DNA of 64,000 nucleotides from Listeria monocytogenes (GCF_013282665.1 NZ_CP054041.1:1966001-2030000); one strand, 5' to 3'; positions 43,290 through 52,809 are shown, counted from the first letter of the stretch. Made by a program: numbers and translations. Notes: generated from the sequence alone by a model not told the origin.

Positions 43290-44285
43290 ATTTTCGCCAA
43301 CAGAATCTCGGGCTATTAAATTAGTTGCAAGCGCCAGATGAACAAAACCTTCATCTGGTTTTCTTATGCGATTATACATCAGTTCGACAGCTTTCTCACC
43401 CATAAAACTAAGGTTAGTACACATCGTTGTCAGCTGCGGATTACTTAGTACAGTAAACTCGGTATTATCAAAGCAAATAATCGATAAGTCTTTCGGGATA
43501 TTATAGCCTTTCGACTGCAAATAAGTGTTGAGAATAAATCCAAGACCTGAGTTGACGCAAAACCAAGCAGTAGGGAGTTCGTCCAGTTCGTCTAAAGTTC
43601 TATACAATGTAGTTTGTTCTTCTTTGATGCGAGTGATGGCATATTTTTCGTTAAAAGGAATGTGATAGTACTGCAAAGCTTTTTTATATCCTTCTAGCCG
43701 CTCTTCATAACTTGGAGAAAAAGTAACATCACCAAGAAAACCGATTTTCTGATGCTTATTGTGAATTAAAAATTCTACGGCCATAAAAGCGCCGTCTTTG
43801 TTTTGGCTAATAACCGCGTCGGCTTTTAAATGAGGATCATGGTGATCTATCAGTATTACTGGTATGCCGAGGTCGATTACTTTTTTACTATAATCGGTGT
43901 TAATATGCGACAGCAAGAAAATTCCAGTCCAGTTCTCACTTGTAAGCTGCTCGGGCAATTGATTTGTTGCCGCTTCCTCATCCGTAACTGGAAAAATAAT
44001 AAGTTCGGCTTGGTGGGCGATAATACTTTGTTTCATATTATCAATAATTTCGCCAAAAAAACTGCGCTGCGAAAGGGCGAAAGAAGTTGCTAAAAGCGCA
44101 AATTTTTCTTTGACAACCTCACGTGCGATTTCTCTTTTATATTTATAACCTAATTCATCAGCCATTTTAAAAACCGCTAGTTTAGTTTGTTCGCTAACCC
44201 CATTTTTATTGCCTAAAGCTTGTGAGACTGAATTTTTGGTTATATTTAGCCTGTCAGCAATATCCTGCATCGTAACTTTCTTCAT
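43260..44285 (-). CDS. LacI-family transcriptional regulator of the sugar operon
   Basis: A 341-residue LacI/GalR regulator. The helix-turn-helix is MQDIADRLNITKNSVSQALGN (residues about 5-25), followed by the hinge helix and a periplasmic-binding-protein-like effector domain with IDHHDPHLKADAVISQNKDG and the C-terminal TTMCTNLSFMGEKAVELM. The sequence KNSVSQAL replaces the more usual VSRVL recognition helix, so its operator may deviate from standard ones. SD GGAGGGG precedes the ATG at 44285. It is divergent from the ABC/GH operon and is its evident regulator, probably sensing an imported oligosaccharide or a sugar phosphate. Confidence 0.92.
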   Translation of the reverse strand: MKKVTMQDIADRLNITKNSVSQALGNKNGVSEQTKLAVFKMADELGYKYKREIAREVVKEKFALLATSFALSQRSFFGEIIDNMKQSIIAHQAELIIFPVTDEEAATNQLPEQLTSENWTGIFLLSHINTDYSKKVIDLGIPVILIDHHDPHLKADAVISQNKDGAFMAVEFLIHNKHQKIGFLGDVTFSPSYEERLEGYKKALQYYHIPFNEKYAITRIKEEQTTLYRTLDELDELPTAWFCVNSGLGFILNTYLQSKGYNIPKDLSIICFDNTEFTVLSNPQLTTMCTNLSFMGEKAVELMYNRIRKPDEGFVHLALATNLIARDSVGENKKTDSASES

Positions 44286-44443
44286 GGTTCCCCTCCGTTT
44301 TTCTCTATTTATTCTATTATAGAAGTAAATTCACAAAATAGCAAAAATTTTATAATTGAAAAGTAATGTAAAAAGTAATTCTTTTTGTTTTTGGTGATAA
44401 AACAATTAAAGCTTAACAATATCAGGTTTATTAAAAGTAATTA

Positions 44444-44472
44444 TTGACATTACAAAAATGTAATGTGATAAT
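44444..44472 (+). promoter_or_regulatory. promoter of the sugar operon with operator dyad in the spacer
   Basis: TTGACA (44444-44449), 17-nt spacer, GATAAT (44467-44472). A perfect dyad CATTACA-AAAA-TGTAATG (44448-44465) fills the spacer, so a bound protein would block polymerase. Confidence 0.75.
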
Positions 44473-44477
44473 GTAAT

Positions 44478-44500
44478 CGTAATCAAGCGCTTACAATTAC
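44478..44500 (+). promoter_or_regulatory. LacI/CcpA-type operator downstream of the sugar promoter
   Basis: Palindromic core AAGCGCTT (44485-44492) within TAATCAAGCGCTTACA. The central CG is typical of LacI/CcpA-family sites. It could be the site of the divergent LacI protein or a cre. Confidence 0.55.
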
Positions 44501-44528
44501 AAAAAGTGGAATTAGGAGGATTATTGAT

Positions 44529-45848
44529 ATGAAGATTAGAAAAATTGCTATTGCAGCTCTTAGTGTTGTGGTTGCTGGGTCATTACTCACTGCTTGTGGC
44601 GGTGGAAACAGCAAAGGCGATGATAATGGTAAAACAAAAGTAACGTTTTGGGCAGCTCCAAATCCAACACAAGTAAAATATTGGGATGAAATGGCGAAAG
44701 CTTACGAAAAAGAAAATCCAGATGTAACGATTGAAGTTTCCCAAATGAAAGAAAGTCCATCATCGGAAGCAACTATCCAATCAGCTATTGCCTCTAAAAC
44801 GGCGCCAACAATGTCTGAAAATATCAATCGTAGTTTCGCTGCGCAATTAGCTGACAGTAAAGCGATTGTTCCTTTGAACGATGTAAAAGGACTTGATGAT
44901 GTTGTCAAAGAACGAAACATGAGCGAAACAATGGATTCTTGGAAATTCTCTGATGGAAATCAATATGTGCTGCCAGTTTACTCCAATCCAATTCTTTTTG
45001 CTTGGCGTTTAGATACACTGAAAGAACTTGGCTATGATGCACCGCCAAAAACATATAGTGAAGCGCTAGAAGTTGGTAAAAAACTAAAAGCGAAATATCC
45101 AGATAAAGTGCTTTGGGCGAAAGGGGATTTATCTGATCCAACTGCTTGGATGCGCTGGTTTGATTTCTTCCCGCTTTATGATGCAGCTTCTAAAGGAAAT
45201 GCATTTGTAGAAGATGGCAAATTAGTAGCAGACGATAAAGCAGGAACAGAGTTATTAACATTTATGTCCGAATTACAAAAAAACAAATTACTTCTTGCAA
45301 GTAAAGCAACAGATCCATTTGAAACTGGAACAAGCATCATGGCAGATAATGGCCCGTGGACTTTCCCTAACTGGGACGAAAAATTCCCGGAACTTAAATA
45401 TAACGAAAACTACGCAATCACAGCGCCACTAGTACCAGACAGCATGGCGAATGAAAAAAATATTGCTACATACGCTGATTCGAAAGGCGTTGTAATGTAT
45501 GCACAAGCAACAGATAAAGAAAAAGAAGCAGCAATGGATTTCTTGAAATTCGTTTATAACGATGACAAAAATGACTTGAAATTCTTAGAAACAACTAACT
45601 TAATTCCTGCGCGTGATGATGCAACAGAAAACGAAACTTTCACAGCATTCTTTAAAGAAAATCCAGAACTCGAAGTTTATGCAGCTAATGTACCATATAG
45701 TATTCCTGCAATGGATGACGCAAAATACAATGACATTCAACAAATTCTTGGTGAAGAAGCATGGAACCCGGTTGTTCGCGGGGAGAAAAAACCTGCTAAA
45801 GCATGGTCAGATATGAAGAAAGCGGAGGACGGGGTGCTTCAAGAATGA
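44529..45848 (+). CDS. sugar ABC transporter substrate-binding lipoprotein
   Basis: A 439-residue extracellular receptor of the carbohydrate uptake (CUT1) family. The lipobox LLTAC places the acylated cysteine at C23. The mature part begins with TKVTFWAAPNPTQVKYWDEM, typical of family 1 oligosaccharide receptors. SD AGGAGG precedes the ATG at 44529. It delivers an oligosaccharide to the two permeases encoded next. There is no ATPase gene in the operon, so a shared MsmX/MsmK-type ATPase elsewhere is expected, as in many Firmicutes CUT1 systems. Confidence 0.95.
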   Translation: MKIRKIAIAALSVVVAGSLLTACGGGNSKGDDNGKTKVTFWAAPNPTQVKYWDEMAKAYEKENPDVTIEVSQMKESPSSEATIQSAIASKTAPTMSENINRSFAAQLADSKAIVPLNDVKGLDDVVKERNMSETMDSWKFSDGNQYVLPVYSNPILFAWRLDTLKELGYDAPPKTYSEALEVGKKLKAKYPDKVLWAKGDLSDPTAWMRWFDFFPLYDAASKGNAFVEDGKLVADDKAGTELLTFMSELQKNKLLLASKATDPFETGTSIMADNGPWTFPNWDEKFPELKYNENYAITAPLVPDSMANEKNIATYADSKGVVMYAQATDKEKEAAMDFLKFVYNDDKNDLKFLETTNLIPARDDATENETFTAFFKENPELEVYAANVPYSIPAMDDAKYNDIQQILGEEAWNPVVRGEKKPAKAWSDMKKAEDGVLQE

Positions 45849-46723
45849 AGCGGCGAAATAACAAATTGGGCTGGTCATTTACCAGCCCGTATCTCATATT
45901 CACTGCGATATTTTTCTTAGTGCCACTTGTTTGGTCAATATGGTTATCCGTGACTGATTGGAACATGATGAGTCCAGAGATCAATTTTGTAGGCTTTGAT
46001 AATTTTATTAAGGCATTTACTAGTCCGGCAGTAAAAGCAGCCTTTTTTGTTACTTATAAATTTTTAATTGTGTTTGTTCCTATGGCGTTAATTATTTCGA
46101 TGATTGTCGCTGTGTTAGTGAACGGCTTGCCGAAGTTTAAAGGGCTTTATTTGGTGGCGTTTTTCCTTCCGTACTTGTCTTCAGGTGTTGTAACTTCTCT
46201 TATTGTACAAGGTTTACTTTCTTATAATAGTGCGCTAAATGTGTTTTTACGTGGGCATTTTGGTTGGGATATTGATTGGCTGGGGACGCCGATGTCAGCA
46301 CTCGTTATTATTTCCTTGATGATTGCTTGGAAAATGTCTGGTTATTATGCGCTTATTTTAATTTCTGGTCTTGCGAGTATTAATCATGAAATTTATGAAG
46401 CGGCAGCGATGGACGGTTCTGGTCGATTTAGAACATTTTGGAAAGTGACTGTGCCGATGCTTTACCCAGCTTTATTTACCGTGATTGTTTTAGCGGTTGG
46501 CGTGAGTTTTGGTATTTTTACCGAAGTTTACCAACTGACTGGCGGTGGACCAAACTTTGCAACGAACACATGGCAAATGGAGATTTTCAACCAAGCGTTT
46601 GTTAACTTGAATTCTGGTTATGCTTCAGCGATTTCTCTAATGGCTGCTACTGTAACGTTTGCATCAATTGGTGTGATTAAGAAAATGCTTGAGAAATGGG
46701 GTCAAAGAAATGGTTGGACATAA
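45845..46723 (+). CDS. sugar ABC transporter permease 1 (MalF/UgpA type)
   Basis: A 292-residue inner-membrane permease with six hydrophobic helices. The EAA loop is EIYEAAAMDGSGRFRTFWKVTVPML. The ATG at 45845 overlaps the stop codon of the receptor gene (ATGA), indicating coupled translation; the frame is open further upstream but inside the receptor gene. It forms a heterodimer with the next product. Confidence 0.94.
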   Translation: MKRRNNKLGWSFTSPYLIFTAIFFLVPLVWSIWLSVTDWNMMSPEINFVGFDNFIKAFTSPAVKAAFFVTYKFLIVFVPMALIISMIVAVLVNGLPKFKGLYLVAFFLPYLSSGVVTSLIVQGLLSYNSALNVFLRGHFGWDIDWLGTPMSALVIISLMIAWKMSGYYALILISGLASINHEIYEAAAMDGSGRFRTFWKVTVPMLYPALFTVIVLAVGVSFGIFTEVYQLTGGGPNFATNTWQMEIFNQAFVNLNSGYASAISLMAATVTFASIGVIKKMLEKWGQRNGWT

Positions 46724-47543
46724 TAGTAAAGCGGGTAAAATTGTTCGCTATATACTGACAACATTACTCATGCTGATCATGATTTATCCGTTTATTTATT
46801 TGGTTTTAAACTCATTTGCTGCTTGGGATCAAGTAGATAAAAAGTTGATTCCGACAGAATTCACTACTCGTTCGTGGGATTGGTTATTTGGTAATTCAGT
46901 CGTTGCGGCACCGGCACCATGGATTCATGCGTTTATTAATACAATTATTGTTTCCACCATTGCGACAGGCTTGATGCTGCTTTTCGGTCTAATGGTTGGT
47001 TATGCACTTGCAAAAGTGGATTTTAAGGGCAAAAAAATTGTTAATAATGCGATTTTATTTCAAATGTTTTTCCCGGCAATTATCTTGCTGATTCCGCAGT
47101 TTTTAATGATTACGGATTTTGGATTATTGGATACCTATGCGGGAATGATTATTCCAACGATGCTTAGCTTATGGGCTGTATTCATGTATACCAACTTTTT
47201 CAAAGCGATACCAGACACATTAATTGAAGCTGCCAAACTGGATGGGGCGAGTGATTTGAAGATTTTGTTTCGGGTTGTTTTGCCAATGTCTAAATCAATT
47301 ACGACCGTTATTTTCTTATTCCTTTTCACAGACAGATGGACGAATTTACTTTGGGATATGCTTGTAACGAAGAGTGATGGAACGGTCACGTTGAATGTGC
47401 TTATCTCACAAATGTTTGGCCCGTATGCAACCTATCCAGGCCCAATGTATGCGGCTTCGGTACTGTTAACACTTCCACTAATCATTCTATTCTTATTCTT
47501 CTCGAAGAAATTCCAAGAAGGAATGCAATTTACTTTGAAATAA
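46710..47543 (+). CDS. sugar ABC transporter permease 2 (MalG/UgpE type)
   Basis: A 277-residue permease with six helices and the EAA loop TLIEAAKLDGASDLKILFRVVLP. I chose ATG 46710, which overlaps the end of the first permease gene by 14 nt; a TTG at 46689 in the same frame is an alternative that adds seven residues. Together with permease 1 it makes the channel for the sugar bound by the lipoprotein. No ATPase gene accompanies them. Confidence 0.93.
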   Translation: MVGHNSKAGKIVRYILTTLLMLIMIYPFIYLVLNSFAAWDQVDKKLIPTEFTTRSWDWLFGNSVVAAPAPWIHAFINTIIVSTIATGLMLLFGLMVGYALAKVDFKGKKIVNNAILFQMFFPAIILLIPQFLMITDFGLLDTYAGMIIPTMLSLWAVFMYTNFFKAIPDTLIEAAKLDGASDLKILFRVVLPMSKSITTVIFLFLFTDRWTNLLWDMLVTKSDGTVTLNVLISQMFGPYATYPGPMYAASVLLTLPLIILFLFFSKKFQEGMQFTLK

Positions 47544-47558
47544 AAGGAGCGACTAAAC

Positions 47559-49091
47559 TTGGAGTTTTGGCGTCGTAGTGTGTTTTATGAAATTTATATG
47601 AAATCATTTCAAGATAGTAATGGTGATGGTTTGGGTGATTTTAAAGGTTTAACGAGCAGGTTAGATTATCTAGTGGATTTGGGAATTGATGGTATTTGGC
47701 TGACTCCATTTTATCCTTCACCGCAAGTGGATAATGGTTATGATGTGTCGGATTACTGCGATATTAACCCGGATTACGGCGATATGACTGATTTTCGAGC
47801 ATTTATGAAAGCGGCAGATGCGAGAGAAATAAAGGTTATTATCGACTTAGTATTAAATCATTCGTCAACAGAGCATGCTTGGTTTAAGGAATCGCGTAGT
47901 AGTAAGACGAATCCTAAACGAGATTATTATATTTGGCGAGAAAAGCCAAATAATTGGGAATCGTTTTTTGGTGGTTCTGCTTGGGAAATGGATGAACTTA
48001 CTGGCGAGTATTACTATCATAGTTTTGCAAAAGAACAAGCTGACTTAAACTGGGCGAATAAAGCTGTTCGCGCAGAAATGGAGCAAGTTTTAGCGTTTTG
48101 GTTGAATGAGGGAGTGGCGGGATTCAGGTTAGATGTTATCAATAATTTAACGCTCGTGCTTGAATTTCCGGATAATCCAGTCGTATCTAGTGAAATGGAG
48201 CATGTGTATGACCGTAATCAGAGTGGATTAGAACAAGCGTTAGAGGATATCGCTTCCTTTTGTCGAAAAGAGCGCGACGTCTTTTTAGTAGGCGAAATTA
48301 GCTCGGATAAGTTACCTGAAATTGCTCGATATAGCTCGAAAAAAATGCTAGATGTCACGTTTAATTTTAATTTTGGCAGTGTTAATCAGCTAGATGCAAA
48401 ATCTGTATTTACGACATTGAATGAGATGGAAACGGCATTAAACGAAGGGCAGTGGCCGACGCTTTTCTTTGGAAGTCATGATATGAGCAGGTTCAGAAGT
48501 CGCCTCGCATCTGGAGACATAGTAAAGACCCAGTTGCTCGCATTTTTAATGTTAACTGCGAAAGGCGTGCCGTTTATATACTACGGAGAAGAGGTGGGTA
48601 TGCCTGATTTAACGTTTTCTTCCGTAAAAGAGATGCGCGATATTCAAGGAACAGCAGCGTACTATCAAGCTTTACAAACTGGTACAGATGAAAAACAAGC
48701 ACTCGAAATCGCTATTGAAAAAACGCGTGACAAAGCACGTGGGCCGATGATTTTCCCAGATGGAAAGCCATTTACTCTTGGTGAATCGTGGATTAAAATG
48801 GCGATTTTGCCGGAAGAAGAAGCACGGATGATGTGGGATTTTTATCAAGCATTACTCGCATTTCGTAAAGAAAATGATTTTAAAGAGATGGAATATACTT
48901 TTTTGAAGTTGAATGGAGAAGTACTCAGTTATCAGCGAGGTGATTTTATCTTTTTACTTCATTTTGGTGAGAAAGAGGTAACTTATTCGCTTCAGGGGAA
49001 CTATCGGCTTGTTTTTGGAGAAGCGATGATGGCAGAAAATGGTATTAGAATGGGCGCGCATACTGGAATCGCGCTTAAAGTGGAGGGATAA
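47559..49091 (+). CDS. GH13 alpha-glucosidase / oligo-1,6-glucosidase-like enzyme
   Basis: A 510-residue glycoside hydrolase family 13 enzyme, shorter than the usual 550-560 residues of oligo-1,6-glucosidases. YEIYMKSFQDSNGDGLGDFKGLTSRLDYL is the typical start. The four conserved regions are present as DLVLNHSS, GFRLDVINN (nucleophile Asp), VGEIS (acid/base Glu) and FFGSHDMSR, where the last is normally NHD. No signal peptide, so it acts on imported sugars. SD AAAGGAG precedes TTG 47559. Its presence beside a GH130 phosphorylase is notable, because GH13 enzymes act on alpha-linked glucose while GH130 acts on beta-mannosides. It could also be a phosphorylase of the GH13_18 type. Confidence 0.88.
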   Translation: MEFWRRSVFYEIYMKSFQDSNGDGLGDFKGLTSRLDYLVDLGIDGIWLTPFYPSPQVDNGYDVSDYCDINPDYGDMTDFRAFMKAADAREIKVIIDLVLNHSSTEHAWFKESRSSKTNPKRDYYIWREKPNNWESFFGGSAWEMDELTGEYYYHSFAKEQADLNWANKAVRAEMEQVLAFWLNEGVAGFRLDVINNLTLVLEFPDNPVVSSEMEHVYDRNQSGLEQALEDIASFCRKERDVFLVGEISSDKLPEIARYSSKKMLDVTFNFNFGSVNQLDAKSVFTTLNEMETALNEGQWPTLFFGSHDMSRFRSRLASGDIVKTQLLAFLMLTAKGVPFIYYGEEVGMPDLTFSSVKEMRDIQGTAAYYQALQTGTDEKQALEIAIEKTRDKARGPMIFPDGKPFTLGESWIKMAILPEEEARMMWDFYQALLAFRKENDFKEMEYTFLKLNGEVLSYQRGDFIFLLHFGEKEVTYSLQGNYRLVFGEAMMAENGIRMGAHTGIALKVEG

Positions 49092-49092
49092 A

Positions 49093-50007
49093 ATGGACTC
49101 AATCGAAAAATTGCTGCAAGTTTATCGGGAAAATAATACTGCGTTTGGAACTCGTATTCTGCTGAATGGTGCTGGTGACAAAGATGTATACAATATTACG
49201 GCACCATTTCATTGGCTGGGGAAAGAATATATTGCAGGTCGAGTGGAATCACGTGATAGCGAGTTTTCGGAAGTACGCTTTTTTGAAAAAACAGAGACGA
49301 ACAAATATCAATTAGTTGAAAATACAACTGTTTTAGCGCTACAAGATCCATTTGTTACATTTGTTCGTGGCGAGTTAATTATTGGCGGGGTGGAGGTTTT
49401 TCCGAAAGAAACAGACCCGGCTATGTTAGATTGGCGTACTAATTTATATCGAGCAACCTCACTTACTGATTTCGAGCAAGTTTTTTCTGGGCCAATTGGT
49501 ATGAAAGATTTGCGTATCAAAGAATTAGCAGATGGGCGTGTTTTAGTATTAACAAGACCTCAAGGTGAAAAGGGCGGTCGAGGTAAAATCGGCGCAATCG
49601 TTACGGAATCACTGGCAGAATTAACTATAGAGAAAATTGAAGCTGCACCACTTTTGAAACGGAATTTTTCAGGAGAGGAATGGGGTGGTGGAAATGAGCT
49701 TCATTTGTTAGAAGATGAGAGAATTGGCGTGCTTGGTCATATCGCTTGTTTTGATGAAGCGGGTAATCGTCATTATTATGCATGTTCTTTTCAATTGAAT
49801 GAAGATTTTTCACAAATCGAGCAAGAAAGAATAATTGCGGAACGTGCTAATTTTGCACCTAGTGAGCCGAAAAGACCTGATTTAGCGGACGTTGTATTTA
49901 GTGGTGGTTTAATCAGAAATTCGGATGGTACTGCGACACTTTACGCGGGAATTGGCGATTCTGATGCGCAAAAAATAACAATTCCCGATCCGTTTAAAAA
50001 TAACTAA
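49093..50007 (+). CDS. DUF1861 protein, probable beta-propeller carbohydrate enzyme
   Basis: A 304-residue cytoplasmic protein of the DUF1861 family. Repeated strand-turn patterns (WLGKEYIAGRVESRDSEFSEVRFFE, GPIGMKDLRIKELADGRVLVLTRPQG, VVFSGGLIRNSDGTATLYAGIGD) suggest a five-bladed propeller like the GH32/43/130 folds. Pfam describes DUF1861 members in bacteria and Leishmania, organisms with beta-mannan-related sugar metabolism in the latter case. No activity is established to my knowledge. ATG 49093 has GGAGGG upstream; an earlier in-frame TTG lies within the GH13 gene. It sits between GH13 and GH130 genes, so a role on the same imported sugar is likely. Confidence 0.8.
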   Translation: MDSIEKLLQVYRENNTAFGTRILLNGAGDKDVYNITAPFHWLGKEYIAGRVESRDSEFSEVRFFEKTETNKYQLVENTTVLALQDPFVTFVRGELIIGGVEVFPKETDPAMLDWRTNLYRATSLTDFEQVFSGPIGMKDLRIKELADGRVLVLTRPQGEKGGRGKIGAIVTESLAELTIEKIEAAPLLKRNFSGEEWGGGNELHLLEDERIGVLGHIACFDEAGNRHYYACSFQLNEDFSQIEQERIIAERANFAPSEPKRPDLADVVFSGGLIRNSDGTATLYAGIGDSDAQKITIPDPFKNN

Positions 50008-50028
50008 TAGTAGGAGTTTTGAATAGAA

Positions 50029-51096
50029 ATGAACATTTATCGTTATGAAGAAAACCCATTAATTACACCTTTAGACGTAAAACCAATCCATGAAGGTTTT
50101 GAAGTGATTGGCGCGTTTAACGCCGGTGTTGCCGAGTATAACGGCGAAGTATTGCTGCTTCTTCGTGTGGCAGAACAACCAGTCAGTGAGGATCCAGAAG
50201 TAGTCCTTGCACCAGTTTATAATGCGAAAAGTAAAGAATTAGAATTACAACCATTCCGATTAGATGATGAAAATTATGATTTTGAAGATCCGCGAATGAT
50301 TCGCAGCAAAGCAAAATTAGAAGGTTTTTCGTATTTAACATCTCTTTCGTATATTCGAATTGCTCGTAGTAAGGATGGTCATCAGTTTACATTAGATGAA
50401 AAACCATTTTTATATCCATTTAATGAGTATCAAACATTTGGGATTGAAGATGCTCGCGTGACGCAAATCGAGGATACTTATCATGTGAATTTTAGCGCGG
50501 TATCTGAGTTTGGCGTAGCAGATGCATTAGTGACCACAAAAGACTTCGAAAATTTGGAGTATCAAGGAAATATCTTTGCTCCTGAAAATAAAGATGTACT
50601 AATTTTTCCAGAAAAAATTAACGGGAAATATTATGCCCTACATCGTCCAAGTTTGAAAAGTATTGGTAATTTAGATATTTGGATTGCTTCTTCCCCAGAT
50701 TTGCGCAGTTTTGGTGATCATCGTCATTTGCTTGGTATTCGTCCTGGTGAATATGATAGTGGCCGAGTTGGCGGCGGATGTGTGCCGATTAAAACAGAAG
50801 AAGGTTGGCTAATTTTGTATCACGGAGCAACAGAAGAAAATCGTTACGTAATGGGTGCGGCGCTTCTTGATTTAAACGACCCAACGATTGTATTAAAAAG
50901 AACGAAAACGCCTATTTTAGAGCCAGTTGCAGATTATGAGAAAAATGGTTTCTTCGGTGATGTTGTTTTCGCATGTGGGGCCATTCAAGAAGGTGATACG
51001 CTGCATATGTATTACGGCGTGGCGGATACTTCTATGGCGGGCTGTGACATGAAAATCAGCGAAATTTTACATCAGTTAGAAGTGGAAGACAAATGA
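50029..51096 (+). CDS. GH130 beta-1,2-mannobiose phosphorylase-like enzyme
   Basis: A 355-residue GH130 enzyme with the five-bladed propeller pattern. NIYRYEENPLITPLDVKPI is the family start, EVIGAFNAGVAEYNGEVLLLLRVAE holds the first-blade residues, and FEDPRMIR and GIEDARVTQIEDTYHVNFSA carry the catalytic-site Asp. From memory, the L. innocua counterpart (Lin0857) was characterised as beta-1,2-mannobiose phosphorylase with a crystal structure. It should split beta-1,2-mannobiose with phosphate into mannose-1-phosphate and mannose. The gene overlaps the following phosphohexomutase gene by 4 nt, matching that product. Confidence 0.9.
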   Translation: MNIYRYEENPLITPLDVKPIHEGFEVIGAFNAGVAEYNGEVLLLLRVAEQPVSEDPEVVLAPVYNAKSKELELQPFRLDDENYDFEDPRMIRSKAKLEGFSYLTSLSYIRIARSKDGHQFTLDEKPFLYPFNEYQTFGIEDARVTQIEDTYHVNFSAVSEFGVADALVTTKDFENLEYQGNIFAPENKDVLIFPEKINGKYYALHRPSLKSIGNLDIWIASSPDLRSFGDHRHLLGIRPGEYDSGRVGGGCVPIKTEEGWLILYHGATEENRYVMGAALLDLNDPTIVLKRTKTPILEPVADYEKNGFFGDVVFACGAIQEGDTLHMYYGVADTSMAGCDMKISEILHQLEVEDK

Positions 51097-52766
51097 CTTG
51101 GCAACAACATTTGAACGCTTGGCAAAATGCCGATTTATCAGATGAGTGGCGCCGTGAATTACAACAAGTGGAACAAGAGCAAGAACGTTTTGACGGTTAC
51201 TTAACATTTGGTACTGGAGGGATGCGCGGTAAAATGGGTGTTGGAACAAAGCGCATCAATCTTTTTACCATTAGACGAGTCGCGAAAGGTTTGGGAGATT
51301 ATGTTGTCGCAAACGGAGGAGCCGAAATGGGCGTTGCAATTGCGTATGACTCCAGACATCATTCGGGTGCTTTTGCGAAGGAAACGGCAAAGGTCCTGGC
51401 TGCGCAGGGAATCAACGTTTATTTATCCGATACGATTCGCCCAACACCAGCGCTATCTTTTTGCGTTCGAGAAAAGGGAGCATTCGCTGGCGTGGTAATT
51501 ACCGCAAGTCACAATCCTTCTATCTATAACGGTTTCAAAGTATATGATAAAAATGGCTGCCAAATCACATTAGGTGTAGCGCAGGAGATTGCTAGCTATT
51601 TAGAAAACATAACGGATATCTTTACCATACCAGTGCGCGAATTACCCAATCCACTCGTTATGACGCTAGGAAAAGAAATGGACGATGCTTATTTAAAAGC
51701 TTTAACAGCAGTCATTTCTCGCCCTAATTTACTTGCTGATTACGGGAATGAACTACGGATTTGCTACACGCCGCTTCATGGTGCTGGAAAAGAACTTGTC
51801 ATGCGCGGACTTTTGGAAAATGGTTTTTCGGAAACGACCATGGTCGCCGAGCAAAGTGAGCCTGACGGAGAGTTCCCGACAGTCATTTCCCCTAATCCGG
51901 AAGAAGAAAATAGTTTCGAACTAGCCAAAAAGCAGGCGAAAGAAATACAAGCCGACATTATTTTGGCGACAGATCCGGATGCTGATAGACTAGGGGTAGC
52001 TGTTTTAACCAAGCAAGCTACGTACCAAATTTTAACGGGGAATCAGCTAGGAGCACTACTTTTACAGTATATTTTAGAAGCAAAAACGTCGGTAACTCAG
52101 GCAGATACGATGATTAATACGATTGTCACTGGGGACTTAGGTGGAAGAATCGCTGATGACTTTGGAATTAATCATATCCAAACGCTTACTGGATTCAAAT
52201 ACATCGGTGAGAAAATAGCCGAAATGGAAGATACGGAAAAAAACTTCCTTTTTGGATACGAAGAAAGTTACGGTTATTTAATCGCGCCATTTGTTCGAGA
52301 CAAAGACGCCGTGCAAGCAGCATTACTGACAGCAGAAATGGCCCTTTTCTATAAAAAAGAAGGAAAAACACTTCTTCAAAAGCTAACCAATTTATATGAA
52401 AAGTTCGGCTATCATAAAGAACACTTGCACACGATTACGCTAGATGATAGCGATGGAACTACTAAAATGAATCAAGTAATAGACGCTTTGCGCAAAGAGC
52501 CAACTTTTATTCCCGGAATAACGGTTTTAGAAGACTTTCTAACGAGTAAGCGAACCAATCTTTCAACGATGGAAATGACAAACATAGAGCTACCAAAAGA
52601 AAATGTTTTAAAATTTTACTTAAACGATAACGCCTGGTTTGCAATACGTCCTTCTGGAACGGAACCGAAATGCAAAATCTATTTCCAAACAATCGGTGAA
52701 ACAGAAGAAATAGCGACAAAAGCTATGGATGAGTTGAAAAAACGCGTTTTAGCCAAATGGGATTAA
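51093..52766 (+). CDS. phosphoglucomutase/phosphomannomutase
   Basis: A 557-residue alpha-D-phosphohexomutase, the length of PgcA-type enzymes. The phosphoserine loop is TASHNPSIYNGFKVY, the metal loop DPDADRLGVAV, the sugar loop GYEESYGYL and the phosphate-binding loop RPSGTEPKCKIY. It interconverts hexose-1-phosphate and hexose-6-phosphate. ATG 51093 overlaps the GH130 stop codon (ATGA). The coupling suggests it turns mannose-1-phosphate made by GH130 into mannose-6-phosphate for glycolysis. It closes the operon at a strong terminator. Confidence 0.94.
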   Translation: MTWQQHLNAWQNADLSDEWRRELQQVEQEQERFDGYLTFGTGGMRGKMGVGTKRINLFTIRRVAKGLGDYVVANGGAEMGVAIAYDSRHHSGAFAKETAKVLAAQGINVYLSDTIRPTPALSFCVREKGAFAGVVITASHNPSIYNGFKVYDKNGCQITLGVAQEIASYLENITDIFTIPVRELPNPLVMTLGKEMDDAYLKALTAVISRPNLLADYGNELRICYTPLHGAGKELVMRGLLENGFSETTMVAEQSEPDGEFPTVISPNPEEENSFELAKKQAKEIQADIILATDPDADRLGVAVLTKQATYQILTGNQLGALLLQYILEAKTSVTQADTMINTIVTGDLGGRIADDFGINHIQTLTGFKYIGEKIAEMEDTEKNFLFGYEESYGYLIAPFVRDKDAVQAALLTAEMALFYKKEGKTLLQKLTNLYEKFGYHKEHLHTITLDDSDGTTKMNQVIDALRKEPTFIPGITVLEDFLTSKRTNLSTMEMTNIELPKENVLKFYLNDNAWFAIRPSGTEPKCKIYFQTIGETEEIATKAMDELKKRVLAKWD

Positions 52767-52767
52767 T

Positions 52768-52808
52768 AAAAAGCTGGAAATTGTTTTCGGACGATTTTCA
52801 GCTTTTTT
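52768..52808 (+). terminator. intrinsic terminator of the sugar operon
   Basis: AAAAAGCTGGAAAT with GATTTTCAGCTTTTTTT. Confidence 0.85.
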
Positions 52809-52809
52809 T

